From Deltaproteobacteria bacterium (GTDB lineage Bacteria > Desulfobacterota > Desulfobacteria > Desulfobacterales > UBA11574), in assembly GCA_019313505.1 (NCBI GenBank), contig JAFDBA010000030.1:1-16643 (forward strand): DNA of 16,643 bases, read 5' to 3'. A model generated the notes under the pieces. It ran no database searches and was not told the origin of the DNA. It saw only the letters and a program-made list of their open reading frames with translations. The translations under genes were made by a program, and so were the position numbers. Every line of letters starts with the position of its first letter. Positions within the stretch are counted from its first letter, which is position 1. Below are positions 7,181 to 14,266 of the stretch, one piece after another.

Positions 7181-7861
7181 ATGAAACGAGTTCATAAAAG
7201 AGAAAAAGAACAGTTCAAAAAGCTTTTTAAGCAAGAAAATATTGATCATTTCGAAGATAGATTCAATATTCTAGAAGTTTTTCTTCAAACCGAGCACCAT
7301 GTTTCAGTTGCCGAACTTGTTCGGCTTCTTAAGGAAGACGGACATCAATTTACTCCTGATTTTGTCCGGGACACGTTGAAGCTTATGTGCCGTTTTGGTT
7401 TTGCCCAAAAAAGGAGGTTCAATAACGGACAAGTTTGTTATGAACACAGGCACTTATGTCAACATCACGATCATATGATCTGCACAAAATGCAAAAATAT
7501 TTTTGAGTTTGAAAACGAAGAGCTTGAAAACCTGCAGGTTCAGATTGCTGGGGCTTATAATTTCCACATGCTTCGGCACAAAATGGAAATCTACGGCATC
7601 TGTTCCAAATGCCTTAAAGATCACGTTCAACTCATGTCCCTTGTCAACGCCAAACAGGGGGAACGGTTTGAAATCAAAGATTTTATCGGAGGTGCGACAG
7701 CACACATGCGTCTGTTATCCATGGGTTTGAGAATCGGAGACAAGATAGATGTAGTTACCAACCTGGACAGCGGACAATTGGTGATCGCTATAGATTATAA
7801 CCGGTACGCCCTCGGGCGTGGGCTGGCAAAGAAGATATTGGTGGAACCTGTTGTAAGATAG
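7181..7861 (+). CDS. Fur-family regulator fused to a FeoA domain
   Basis: A 226-residue two-domain protein. Residues 1-90 are a winged-helix domain; residues 87-148 carry the Fur dimerisation/metal segment YEHRHLCQHHDHMICTKC with the structural zinc CxxC pairs C101/C104 and C141/C144, plus His 89, 91, 95, 96 and 98 available for the regulatory metal site. Residues about 153-226 form a second module with the FeoA SH3-like signature (GGATAHMRLLSMGLRIGDKI ... YALGRGLAKKILVEPV). Fur normally ends after the second CxxC, so this is a genuine fusion in one frame, not a frameshift. AAGGA lies six bases before the ATG. It is the first gene of the feo operon, suggesting autoregulated, Fe(II)-dependent repression, with the FeoA module perhaps coupling the regulator to the FeoB transporter. 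The last point is inference. Confidence 0.88.
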   Translation: MKRVHKREKEQFKKLFKQENIDHFEDRFNILEVFLQTEHHVSVAELVRLLKEDGHQFTPDFVRDTLKLMCRFGFAQKRRFNNGQVCYEHRHLCQHHDHMICTKCKNIFEFENEELENLQVQIAGAYNFHMLRHKMEIYGICSKCLKDHVQLMSLVNAKQGERFEIKDFIGGATAHMRLLSMGLRIGDKIDVVTNLDSGQLVIAIDYNRYALGRGLAKKILVEPVVR

Positions 7862-7890
7862 TGTCCATCCATAAATGAGGATTTTTGTTC

Positions 7891-8118
7891 ATGTTATTAA
7901 GCGATATAAAAGAAAACCAGACCGCAAGAATCGTTCATGTCGGAGGTAACGGGGCTCTGCGTAGAAGGATACTTGAAATGGGGATCATTAAAGGTTCCGA
8001 GATCTATGTTGAAAAATATGCGCCCCTGAAAGATCCTGTGGAGTTAATTGTTAAAGGATATCATGTATCACTTCGGGTTGGTGAAGCCGCACAAATTACT
8101 GTTGATAATGTAAAATAG
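7891..8118 (+). CDS. feoA: ferrous iron transport protein A
   Basis: A 75-residue single FeoA domain beginning MLLSDIKENQTARIVHVGG, with the family pattern G-x-G-A-L-R-R-R-I-L-E-M-G-I-I-K-G-S and a C-terminal V-K-G-Y-H-V-S-L-R-V-G-E-A motif. FeoA is a small cytoplasmic SH3-like protein that supports FeoB. I chose the ATG at 7891 because TGAGGA (7876-7881) sits nine bases before it; an in-frame TTG at 7885 is too close to that site. It lies 29 bp after the Fur-FeoA gene and 42 bp before feoB. Confidence 0.9.
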   Translation: MLLSDIKENQTARIVHVGGNGALRRRILEMGIIKGSEIYVEKYAPLKDPVELIVKGYHVSLRVGEAAQITVDNVK

Positions 8119-8160
8119 AAGTATCCATTTTGATAAAATATCGCATTCAGACAATCCATA

Positions 8161-10341
8161 ATGAATCAAAAACGCTTTTCAATCGCCCTGGCAGGCAATC
8201 CTAACTCGGGGAAAACCACTATATTTAATAATATGACCGGAACCCGGCAGAAGGTGGGAAACTGGCCGGGAGTAACTGTTGAAAAAAAAGAAGGCAATAT
8301 CAAAAAATTCGGGTATGATCTAAAAATTATAGATCTTCCCGGAACCTACAGTTTAACGCCCTTTACCATAGAAGAAATTATTGCCCGTGACTTTGTTCTT
8401 GAAGAACGTCCGGATGTTGTGATCGATATCATCGACGCATCCAACCTGGAACGAAGCCTTTATCTTGCAACCCAGTTCAGGGAAATTGATTGCAAGGTGC
8501 TGTTCGCTCTAAACATGGCAGACGTTGCCCGCTCACGGGGATTAAAAATTGATGATAAAAAACTTTCTGAACTTCTCGATCTGCCTGTGGTTTTTACAGT
8601 TGGAAACAAAAACCAGGGCATTGATACACTTCTGGAAAAAGCCATAGAACTGGCAGAATCGAGTTATGAGATTCCTAAAAAACGGAGAGTCAAATACAGT
8701 AAAGATATTGAAAATTCAATTTCCAGTCTAAAGTCCTTTCTCGAAAACTGGACGGAAGGGTCAATTCCTTACAATCCCCGATGGACAGCCATAAAGCTTT
8801 TGGAAGACGACAAAATCGTTAAAAAACGCGTCCTCAACGAGGCCGGAAAAAACAGCCGGGAGATTCTACAACAAGCCCAGATACACCGGGATTTTCTCAT
8901 GGACCGTTTTGATGACGATCCGGAAATCGTAATGACTGATGAGCGTTACGGATTTATAGCCGGAATCATCAAAGAAGTACTGACAACCTCCGCAAAACAA
9001 CGTATCGATATTTCACGCAACATTGATTTGGTTCTTACCAATCGATTTGTCGGCTTCCCGATTTTTCTTTTCTTTATCTGGGCCATGTTCCAGTTGACCT
9101 TTTCGCTGGGAGCTTATCCCATGGAATGGATCGACATCGGTGTTAACTTTGTTTCAAAATCCTTAGTCCATGTTCTTCCAAATAATCTTTTTAAGGATTT
9201 CCTTTTGAATGGAGTCATCGCAGGGGTTGGAAGCGTTGTCATCTTTCTGCCAAATATTTTAATTCTTTTTTTCTGTATATCAATTTTTGAAGATACAGGC
9301 TACATGTCCAGAGCCGCTTTTCTAATGGACAAGATCATGCACCTTATAGGACTTCACGGCAAATCCTTCATCCCCATGTTGATGGGTTTCGGGTGCAATG
9401 TTCCGGCTATTATGGCGTCCCGCACTCTTGAAAGTGAAAAAGATCGCACGCTCACTATCCTTATCACCCCCTTTATGTCATGCTCGGCAAAACTGCCGGT
9501 CTATATTGTGCTTGCGGGTGCATTCTTTGGCGCCAGGGCCGGTTCTGTTATCTTCGGCATATACATGGTGGGGATTATACTATCCATTGTCACCGGCCGC
9601 CTTTTCCGGTCCACTTTGTTAAGGGGCGCTGACGCGCCGTTTGTCATGGAACTCCCGCCATACAGAGCCCCTATGATAAAAAGCCTGCTGATTCATATGT
9701 GGGATCGAAGCAAGATCTTTTTAAAAAAGATGGGAGGTATTATCCTTATCGGTTCGGTAGTTGTATGGATACTGTCGGCATTTCCTCAAAACATATCATA
9801 TTCATTAGACTATAATTCAAAAATTTCAGAGACCAAGGCGTCCTATAATGCCGAAATTGAAACTGCCCATGAATCTGGAAAAAAGCTGCTCGCAAAACAA
9901 CGAGACGATGCTGTTTCAGAACTTATAAAGGCAAAGAAGACTGAAAAAGCCGAAAAATCTTTTATGGGCAGTATAGGGAAAGTGCTTGCACCCGTGTTTG
10001 CGCCCATCGGTATTGACTGGCGCGGCAGTATAGCCCTTCTTACCGGTTTTGTCGCCAAAGAAATCGTTGTAAGTACCATGGGAGTACTTTATGCTGCTGA
10101 TGGAACAGAAGATTCGGCAGCACTTAAAAACGCGCTGTTATCTTCCGGTATGACACCTCTCGGAGCTCTTGCAATGATGGTTTTTGTACTTTTATATATG
10201 CCGTGTCTGGCAACAGTAGCTGCCATCAGACGCGAAACCGGTTCCTTTAAATGGATGATTTTCAGCGTTGTTTACAGTACATCCCTTGCGTGGATTGTTG
10301 CTTTCTGTATATATCAGGGGGGAACAATTCTGGCGGTTTAA
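8161..10341 (+). CDS. feoB: Fe(II) transporter FeoB
   Basis: A 726-residue polytopic inner-membrane protein that imports ferrous iron. The N-terminal G domain has G1 GNPNSGKT (residues 12-19), the W-P-G-V-T-V-E switch region, G3 DLPG (58-61) and G4 NMAD (118-121), followed by the helical GDI-like domain. From about residue 295 onward come the membrane segments with two Gate regions, including GFGCNVPAIMASRTLES and, near the end, MPCLATVAAIRRETGSFKW. Both conserved Cys residues (GCN and PCL) are present. An unusually long charged, coiled-coil-like stretch of about 55 residues (about 545-600, rich in Lys, Glu and Ala) interrupts the second half between membrane segments. No good Shine-Dalgarno precedes the ATG, but homology begins right there. 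Length is near normal for the family and the gene appears intact. Confidence 0.95.
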   Translation: MNQKRFSIALAGNPNSGKTTIFNNMTGTRQKVGNWPGVTVEKKEGNIKKFGYDLKIIDLPGTYSLTPFTIEEIIARDFVLEERPDVVIDIIDASNLERSLYLATQFREIDCKVLFALNMADVARSRGLKIDDKKLSELLDLPVVFTVGNKNQGIDTLLEKAIELAESSYEIPKKRRVKYSKDIENSISSLKSFLENWTEGSIPYNPRWTAIKLLEDDKIVKKRVLNEAGKNSREILQQAQIHRDFLMDRFDDDPEIVMTDERYGFIAGIIKEVLTTSAKQRIDISRNIDLVLTNRFVGFPIFLFFIWAMFQLTFSLGAYPMEWIDIGVNFVSKSLVHVLPNNLFKDFLLNGVIAGVGSVVIFLPNILILFFCISIFEDTGYMSRAAFLMDKIMHLIGLHGKSFIPMLMGFGCNVPAIMASRTLESEKDRTLTILITPFMSCSAKLPVYIVLAGAFFGARAGSVIFGIYMVGIILSIVTGRLFRSTLLRGADAPFVMELPPYRAPMIKSLLIHMWDRSKIFLKKMGGIILIGSVVVWILSAFPQNISYSLDYNSKISETKASYNAEIETAHESGKKLLAKQRDDAVSELIKAKKTEKAEKSFMGSIGKVLAPVFAPIGIDWRGSIALLTGFVAKEIVVSTMGVLYAADGTEDSAALKNALLSSGMTPLGALAMMVFVLLYMPCLATVAAIRRETGSFKWMIFSVVYSTSLAWIVAFCIYQGGTILAV

Positions 10342-10383
10342 GATTTTATAACACGCTGGTTTTTTGAAACCCGGACAACTTTG

Positions 10384-10508
10384 ACGGTATCGTAAAAAGT
10401 CCAACTTCTGCGTTGTGCTGCATTTTGTAATCATTCAACGTACGATAAGTACGCCTTATGATTGCAAAATTTGTATGCCTTGAATGTGAAGTTATTTTTT
10501 AGTGAGCC
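10384..10508. repeat. long imperfect hairpin repeat after feoB
   Basis: The centre ACGTAC-GATAA-GTACG (about 10438-10453) is flanked by extended arms: CATTTTGTAATCATT on the left against ATGATTGCAAAATT on the right, and, further out, TCGTAAAAAGTCCAACTTC against GAAGTTATTTTTTAGTGA. The whole forms an interrupted hairpin of about 125 bp with no coding capacity and no target duplication that I can see. It is a different family from the 6913-7053 element. It may also act as a transcription barrier between feoB and the radical SAM gene. Confidence 0.6.
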
Positions 10509-10542
10509 CTTAGTTCGAAAAACAAGCAGAATGCTATAAAAC

Positions 10543-11478
10543 ATGCCGATTTTTAAACCAGCCTATATTGAAACTTCTAAAAAGGGATTGCTTTCGGAAA
10601 AGATTCAGAAAGCGTATGAAATTTTAGAATCATGCACCCTTTGTCCCAGAAGATGCAAGGCAGATCGCCTATCCGGTGAAACCGGTATATGCAAAACAGG
10701 TAAAAAAGCATATGTTTCGAGTTTTAATTCTCACTTTGGAGAAGAGGATTCCCTGGTGGGCACCCATGGATCCGGCACCATTTTTTTTACCCACTGCAAT
10801 CTTTTGTGTATCTTCTGCCAGAATTACGATATAAGCCATCTGGGTCATGGTGAACAGATGTCGAGTGAAAAGCTTGCCGGTATAATGCTGCATTTACAAG
10901 ATACGGGATGCCACAACATTAATTTCGTTACTCCATCCCATGTTGTGCCCCAGATTCTTTCCGCCGTTGAAATAGCGGTCCATAAGGGTCTTTCTGTTCC
11001 ACTGGTTTATAATACTGGAGGTTACGACCGTGTTGAAACCCTGAAATTGCTTGAAGGTGTATTTGATATTTATATGCCTGATTTCAAATTCTGGAATCCT
11101 GAAGTTGCAAAGACCATTTGTGACACCGAAGATTACCCGGAGGTGGCCCGAAAGGCACTTGTTGAGATGCACCGGCAGGTCGGTGATCTTATTACCGATG
11201 AATCGGGTATTGCCAGGCGGGGGCTTTTGGTACGGCATCTTGTTTTGCCCCATGGACTTGCGGGAACACGCGAACTAATGAGATTTATTGCAAATAAAAT
11301 TTCATCAAACACTTACGTAAATATAATGCCCCAGTACAGGCCCTGCGGAAGGGCCATGGAAATAAAGGAACTTTCTGATTACCTTTCACCAAAGGATTAT
11401 AAAGCGGCTTTGCAGGCGGCAAGGGAAGAAGGGGTTGAACGACTCGACAGTCGAAAACGCAGGTTTATGTTTTCATAA
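10543..11478 (+). CDS. PflX-like radical SAM protein
   Basis: A 311-residue radical SAM protein of the PflX/COG1313 group (pyruvate formate-lyase activating enzyme homologue). The S-adenosylmethionine cluster motif is C85-x3-C89-x2-C92 within THCNLLCIFCQNY. Before it is a family-specific N-terminal cysteine set, C31-x2-C34-x3-C38 plus C50, likely a second metal or iron-sulfur site. Downstream are the barrel signatures NFVTPSHVVPQI, VYNTGGYD, IYMPDFKFW and LVRHLVLPHG, and a terminal MPQYRPCGRA. Length is normal, so it looks intact. The physiological substrate of the group is unknown; it is not a confirmed glycyl-radical activase, and no glycyl-radical enzyme is nearby. The ATG at 10543 has only weak purine-rich sequence upstream. 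Its position after the Feo genes fits an iron-sulfur context but does not prove a link. Confidence 0.85.
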   Translation: MPIFKPAYIETSKKGLLSEKIQKAYEILESCTLCPRRCKADRLSGETGICKTGKKAYVSSFNSHFGEEDSLVGTHGSGTIFFTHCNLLCIFCQNYDISHLGHGEQMSSEKLAGIMLHLQDTGCHNINFVTPSHVVPQILSAVEIAVHKGLSVPLVYNTGGYDRVETLKLLEGVFDIYMPDFKFWNPEVAKTICDTEDYPEVARKALVEMHRQVGDLITDESGIARRGLLVRHLVLPHGLAGTRELMRFIANKISSNTYVNIMPQYRPCGRAMEIKELSDYLSPKDYKAALQAAREEGVERLDSRKRRFMFS

Positions 11479-11531
11479 ACTGCTTCGCGCGGATCTCTAA
11501 TAAAGGATTCCATTGATTATTTCGAGGATTT

Positions 11532-11555
11532 ATCCGCCACCGAACTTAGGCGGAT
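11532..11555 (+). other. small hairpin in the spacer before the SH3 gene
   Basis: ATCCGCC (11532-11538) and GGCGGAT (11549-11555) form a 7-bp stem with a 10-nt loop, followed by TAAAAT and no T-tract. It may be a weak terminator for the radical SAM gene or a leader structure for the next gene. Confidence 0.3.
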
Positions 11556-11629
11556 TAAAATCTGAGACCGATGCAGAGATTGGGCAAAATAGCCATTTAT
11601 GGATGGGCACGAGGTAGCAATCTTTAAAA

Positions 11630-12061
11630 ATGAAACCCTATGCATGGATGATATTAATTCTGCTATTGTTATTCAGCAGCGTGGCTTGGGCTGAACGATG
11701 GGCCGTTTCGGTTTCAGTGGCCAATGTACGTTCCAGACCCGGAAAAAATTCCGACATCTTATGGGAAGTCGAAAAATACCACCCCCTGAATGTATTTAAA
11801 ACGTCCGGCCAATGGTATCATTTTCGAGATTTCGAGGGAGATGAGGGGTGGATTCATAAATCCCTTGTCCGTAAAATTCCATCGATTATTACAAAAAAAG
11901 AAAAATGCAATATTCGATCCGGGCCGGGCTCCGGTTTTGCGATAGTGTTCACGGTTGAAAAAGGAGTTCCGTTTAAGGTTATAAAACGCAAAGGAAGCTG
12001 GATTCGTATTCAGCATGCTGATGGAGACAAGGGATGGATTTACAAGTCTCTTGTTTGGTAA
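11630..12061 (+). CDS. secreted protein with two bacterial SH3 domains
   Basis: A 143-residue protein with a clear signal peptide (MKPYAWMILILLLLFSSVAWA, cleavage after AWA at about residue 21), so it acts in the periplasm or outside the cell. The mature part is two SH3b repeats: residues about 24-81 (SVANVRSRPGKNSDILWEV ... DEGWIHKSLV) and about 86-143 (KCNIRSGPGSGFAIVFTV ... KGWIYKSLVW). Each has the N-x-R-S-x-P-G start and GWI-x-K-S-L end typical of SH3_3/SH3_4 modules, which bind cell-wall peptides or proteins. There is no catalytic domain, so it is probably a binding or scaffold protein. GAGGT lies about 14 bases before the ATG, rather far, so initiation may be weak. The gene stands alone. 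Confidence 0.85.
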   Translation: MKPYAWMILILLLLFSSVAWAERWAVSVSVANVRSRPGKNSDILWEVEKYHPLNVFKTSGQWYHFRDFEGDEGWIHKSLVRKIPSIITKKEKCNIRSGPGSGFAIVFTVEKGVPFKVIKRKGSWIRIQHADGDKGWIYKSLVW

Positions 12062-12121
12062 GGGGGCTAACTTGATAGTATGGGAATTTTCTTTTTTAAG
12101 CTGCTAAGTCACGTTATATAG

Positions 12122-12136
12122 AATCGCGAAGCGATT
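12122..12136 (+). other. short leader hairpin before the PfkB gene
   Basis: AATCGC-GAA-GCGATT forms a 6-bp stem with a 3-nt loop, 27 bp before the kinase start. No T-tract follows, so it is not an obvious terminator; it may be an RNA structure in the leader. Confidence 0.3.
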
Positions 12137-12163
12137 ATAGGACTTGATACAAAAGACAATAAA

Positions 12164-13207
12164 ATGTTTATCAATTTAAACAATAAGCACAGAAAGCTTG
12201 TCGTGGGAGTTGGATCGGCGCTTGTGGATATACTTGTCCGAGAAGACGATGAATTTTTGCTGAAAACCGGCGCCATAAAGGGCGGGATGAAATATGTTGA
12301 CAAAGAGTTTATAGAGTTGACAATAGCACAAGCATCCAAGAAACCTACTATGGTTCCGGGTGGTTCCGCCTGCAACACGGTTATTGGGATCGGCAAACTC
12401 GGTGGACATGCCCGCTTTGTCGGCAAAAACGGCAAAGGTAAAATGGGCGGGTTTTTTGAAAAAAATTTAAAGAAAAACAATGTCGATCCGGTGCTTTTTA
12501 CATCAACTTCATTTACCGGAAGAGTCCTTTCCATTATCACCCACGATGCACAGCGTTCCATGCTTACATTCCTTGGTGCATCTTCAGAAATACAACCCGA
12601 AGAAATTACTAAAAAATGCTTTGAAAATGCGGCAATTGTTCATATCGAAGGGTATCTTCTGTTTAACGAGGATTTGATACTCGCCGCCTTAAATGCCGCG
12701 AAAGAGGCCGGAGCACTGATATCTCTTGACCTTGCCAGTTTTACGGTTGTTGAGGAGTCAAAACTTCTACTTGAAAAAATTGTAAAAGATTTTGTTGATA
12801 TTCTGCTGGCCAATGAGGATGAAGCCCTGGCATTTACAGGATGTTCGGATGAAATAAAAGCGGTCCGCTCACTTTCGGAACACACGCTTATTGCAGCACT
12901 TAAAGTGGGAGAACAGGGAAGTTACATTTCCCATGCCGATAAAATCATAAAGATTAAACCCATGGTAACCGGCCCTGCTATTGATACCACAGGAGCCGGA
13001 GATCTATGGGCATCTGGTTTTCTGTTTGGACTGGTTAACGGCTATAGCCTTGAAAAATGCGGTAACCTTGGCTCAACATGTGGTTATGAAGTGTGTCAGG
13101 TAGTGGGAGCAAACATCCCGGAAAAAGGCTGGCAGAGAATAAAAAAATATTGGAGGAATCATGGTAAAAAAAAGGGTGTCTCGATCCCGGAAAAGAGACC
13201 TGAATGA
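12164..13207 (+). CDS. PfkB-family kinase, adenosine-kinase-like
   Basis: A 347-residue ribokinase-fold sugar/nucleoside kinase. The first PfkB signature is PGGSACNTVIGIGKLGG (about 66-82). The second is DTTGAGDLWASGFL beginning at D274, with the catalytic base D280 and the anion-hole glycines intact. The start (GVGSALVDILV) and the GG-K-x-Y-V segment resemble the bacterial adenosine kinase-like subgroup, so purine nucleoside or a related sugar is the likely substrate; specificity cannot be settled by eye. The last ~16 codons overlap the next gene and are rich in Lys/Arg, so the C-terminus may be a read-out of the neighbour's start. The ATG lacks a good ribosome binding site. Confidence 0.85.
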   Translation: MFINLNNKHRKLVVGVGSALVDILVREDDEFLLKTGAIKGGMKYVDKEFIELTIAQASKKPTMVPGGSACNTVIGIGKLGGHARFVGKNGKGKMGGFFEKNLKKNNVDPVLFTSTSFTGRVLSIITHDAQRSMLTFLGASSEIQPEEITKKCFENAAIVHIEGYLLFNEDLILAALNAAKEAGALISLDLASFTVVEESKLLLEKIVKDFVDILLANEDEALAFTGCSDEIKAVRSLSEHTLIAALKVGEQGSYISHADKIIKIKPMVTGPAIDTTGAGDLWASGFLFGLVNGYSLEKCGNLGSTCGYEVCQVVGANIPEKGWQRIKKYWRNHGKKKGVSIPEKRPE

Positions 13208-13853
13208 ACCCGATGAGTTTATAAGCTTCTGGACAAAACTTCTTGAGTTGATCTCTGAATATAAGCTTATTTTCTCAAGTGCTTTGGGTGTTATGGTGGC
13301 CATTATTATCGTTATAATGGGGATGATGTACTTTATAAAAAAATCCGAAGATAAAGCCTTTGCTTTGCTTCAGCAAGGAATCATCAGCTACCAGACAAAA
13401 TTGGAAAATAGCACTCCGGAAAAAGCCTTTCTTGATGTGGAAAAGGATTTTCAGCTTATTATGGATAACTATTCAAATAGAGGTGGGGGTAAACTGGCAA
13501 GTTTTATTTATGCGAATATATGTTACACCGCCAAAGATTATGACAAGGCAATAGAGCTTTACAAAAAATCGCTAATAAATTTTAATGACGAGCTGTTTAT
13601 TAAAAACTTAGTTTTAAACGGACTGGGCTACTCTTTCAAAGCAAAGAAGGATTTTAAAACCGCAGCCGGGTATTTTGAAATCATTGCTTCAGCGCCGGAT
13701 TATACCATCAAAGACGAGGCTCTTTTCAACTTGGGAGAGCTTTATACCGCCATGGGCGATCATAATAAGAGCATAACTGCCTTTAAGAAGATCCTATCGG
13801 ATCATTCCGGCTCCATGTATATTGAGATTGTAAAGGAAAAAGTAACGGGATAG
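13161..13853 (+). CDS. membrane-anchored TPR protein (YfgM/TPR_21-like)
   Basis: A 230-residue protein with a basic, cytoplasmic N-terminus (KKRVSRSRKR), one transmembrane helix (about residues 37-59), then a helical domain. At least three tetratricopeptide-like repeats are visible: FIYANICYTAKDYDKAIELYKKSL, LNGLGYSFKAKKDFKTAAGYFEIIA and ALFNLGELYTAMGDHNKSITAFKKIL. Topology and length match YfgM-like ancillary proteins (TPR_21), which sit in the inner membrane facing the periplasm. A strong GGAGG lies about four bases before the ATG. The start is 47 bp inside the PfkB gene in another frame, indicating translational coupling. The two are the last genes of a rightward operon. Confidence 0.8.
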   Translation: MVKKRVSRSRKRDLNEPDEFISFWTKLLELISEYKLIFSSALGVMVAIIIVIMGMMYFIKKSEDKAFALLQQGIISYQTKLENSTPEKAFLDVEKDFQLIMDNYSNRGGGKLASFIYANICYTAKDYDKAIELYKKSLINFNDELFIKNLVLNGLGYSFKAKKDFKTAAGYFEIIASAPDYTIKDEALFNLGELYTAMGDHNKSITAFKKILSDHSGSMYIEIVKEKVTG

Positions 13854-13865
13854 GCGCATTTCGAC

Positions 13866-13904
13866 AAAAAAAATGACTAATCGGAACAATTCCGATTAGT
13901 CATT
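13866..13904 (-). terminator. strong intrinsic terminator, minus strand
   Basis: AATGACTAATCGGAA (13872-13886) and TTCCGATTAGTCATT (13890-13904) make a perfect 15-bp stem with a 3-nt loop. On the minus strand it runs into eight U residues (A-run 13866-13873 on the plus strand). On the plus strand the hairpin is followed directly by AAGGAG, not by T, so it is a poor terminator for the TPR operon that ends at 13853. The direction therefore points to transcripts arriving from the two-component side. Confidence 0.85.
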
Positions 13905-13939
13905 AAGGAGAAAAACAGATGAAAAAATTATTAGGTTAC
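13866..13939 (-). ncRNA. candidate sigma54-dependent small RNA (about 74 nt)
   Basis: Counting from the -12 element of the promoter at 13950-13965 puts +1 at about 13939 (a G on the minus strand), and the terminator ends the RNA at about 13866. The predicted RNA has about 35 nt of unpaired, U/C-rich 5' sequence including UUUUUCUCCUUAAU, which is complementary to a strong Shine-Dalgarno, and then the terminator hairpin with a U8 tail. This is the usual architecture of an Hfq-type regulatory sRNA. No open reading frame with a ribosome binding site exists on this strand here. Upstream are tandem palindromes and the gene for a sigma54 activator. Promoter, terminator and spacing are seen; that an RNA is made, and what it does, is inference. 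A competing view is that the terminator simply ends the kinase-regulator mRNA with a 460-nt 3' UTR. Confidence 0.55.
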
Positions 13940-13996
13940 AAATCAGTACTGCAATTTGCTTGCCAAAATATGGTATTTGGTCTGATAAATTCTTGA
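13919..13996 (+). CDS. possible 25-residue small protein or 5' gene remnant
   Basis: A short frame (MKKLLGYKSVLQFACQN...) has an excellent AAGGAG (13905-13910) eight bases before its ATG and ends at TGA 13994-13996. The Shine-Dalgarno begins right after the hairpin 13872-13904. It could be a real small protein, or the leftover 5' end of a gene (MKKLL starts are common in pilin-like and exported proteins). It lies antisense to the candidate small RNA and its promoter, so the strong start signals may only be the mirror of the RNA's anti-Shine-Dalgarno stretch. No promoter is apparent on this strand. Confidence 0.3.
   Translation: MKKLLGYKSVLQFACQNMVFGLINS
13950..13965 (-). promoter_or_regulatory. 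sigma54 (-24/-12) promoter
   Basis: On the minus strand the site reads TTGGCAAGCAAATTGCAG (TTGGCA-N-G-N4-TTGCA), matching the sigma54 consensus TTGGCACG-N4-TTGCW at all but one position, with the correct spacing between GG and GC. By composition such a match should be rare by chance in a window this size. It points away from the sigma54 activator gene towards the terminator at 13866-13904, with no other gene on that strand between. Confidence 0.75.
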
Positions 13997-14094
13997 CATA
14001 TCGAATAATACATAAAATCTAACAAGTTACGATAGAAAGTATTTAATATGCCCCTCTCTATTTTCCCCATTACAATTTCCTGCAAATCCTAAAT

Positions 14095-14112
14095 AGTTCA
14101 TATTTTTGAACC
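14095..14112. promoter_or_regulatory. palindromic operator-like site 1
   Basis: AGTTCATATTTTTGAACC, an imperfect copy of the palindrome at 14173-14190. Its centre is about 140 bp upstream of the sigma54 -24 element (minus strand), a typical distance for an activator enhancer site. Confidence 0.5.
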
Positions 14113-14266
14113 ATCTTTATAGCCAAGCCATGTAACCTGCTATTTTGACAAGATATAATCCCAAACCCTTGTGGTTCAAATTTTTGAACCATCTTTATAG
14201 CCAAGCCATGTAACCTGCTATTTTGACAGGAAATAATCCAAATACATCCCGGTTCAAATTTTTAAC
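14096..14266. repeat. 78-bp tandem repeat, two full copies and a partial third
   Basis: Copy 1 is 14096-14173, copy 2 is 14174-14251, and a third copy starts at 14252 and fades after about 15 bp. Copies 1 and 2 differ at about 10 of 78 positions, nearly all in the last third; about 44 bp from TTTTTGAACC through TTTTGACA are identical. The unit boundary carries the GGTTCAAA/TTTGAACC palindrome. Confidence 0.85.
14173..14190. promoter_or_regulatory. palindromic operator-like site 2 (perfect)
   Basis: GGTTCAAATTTTTGAACC: perfect 8-bp half-sites around a 2-bp centre. This size and symmetry suit the Fis-type helix-turn-helix dimer of an NtrC-family activator. It is exactly 78 bp from the sites on either side. 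Confidence 0.6.

Noticed and set aside
13854..13910. Hairpin as the terminator of the PfkB/TPR operon
   Set aside because: On the plus strand the stem is followed by AAGGAG instead of a T-tract; only the minus-strand direction has the U-run. Some bidirectional effect cannot be excluded.
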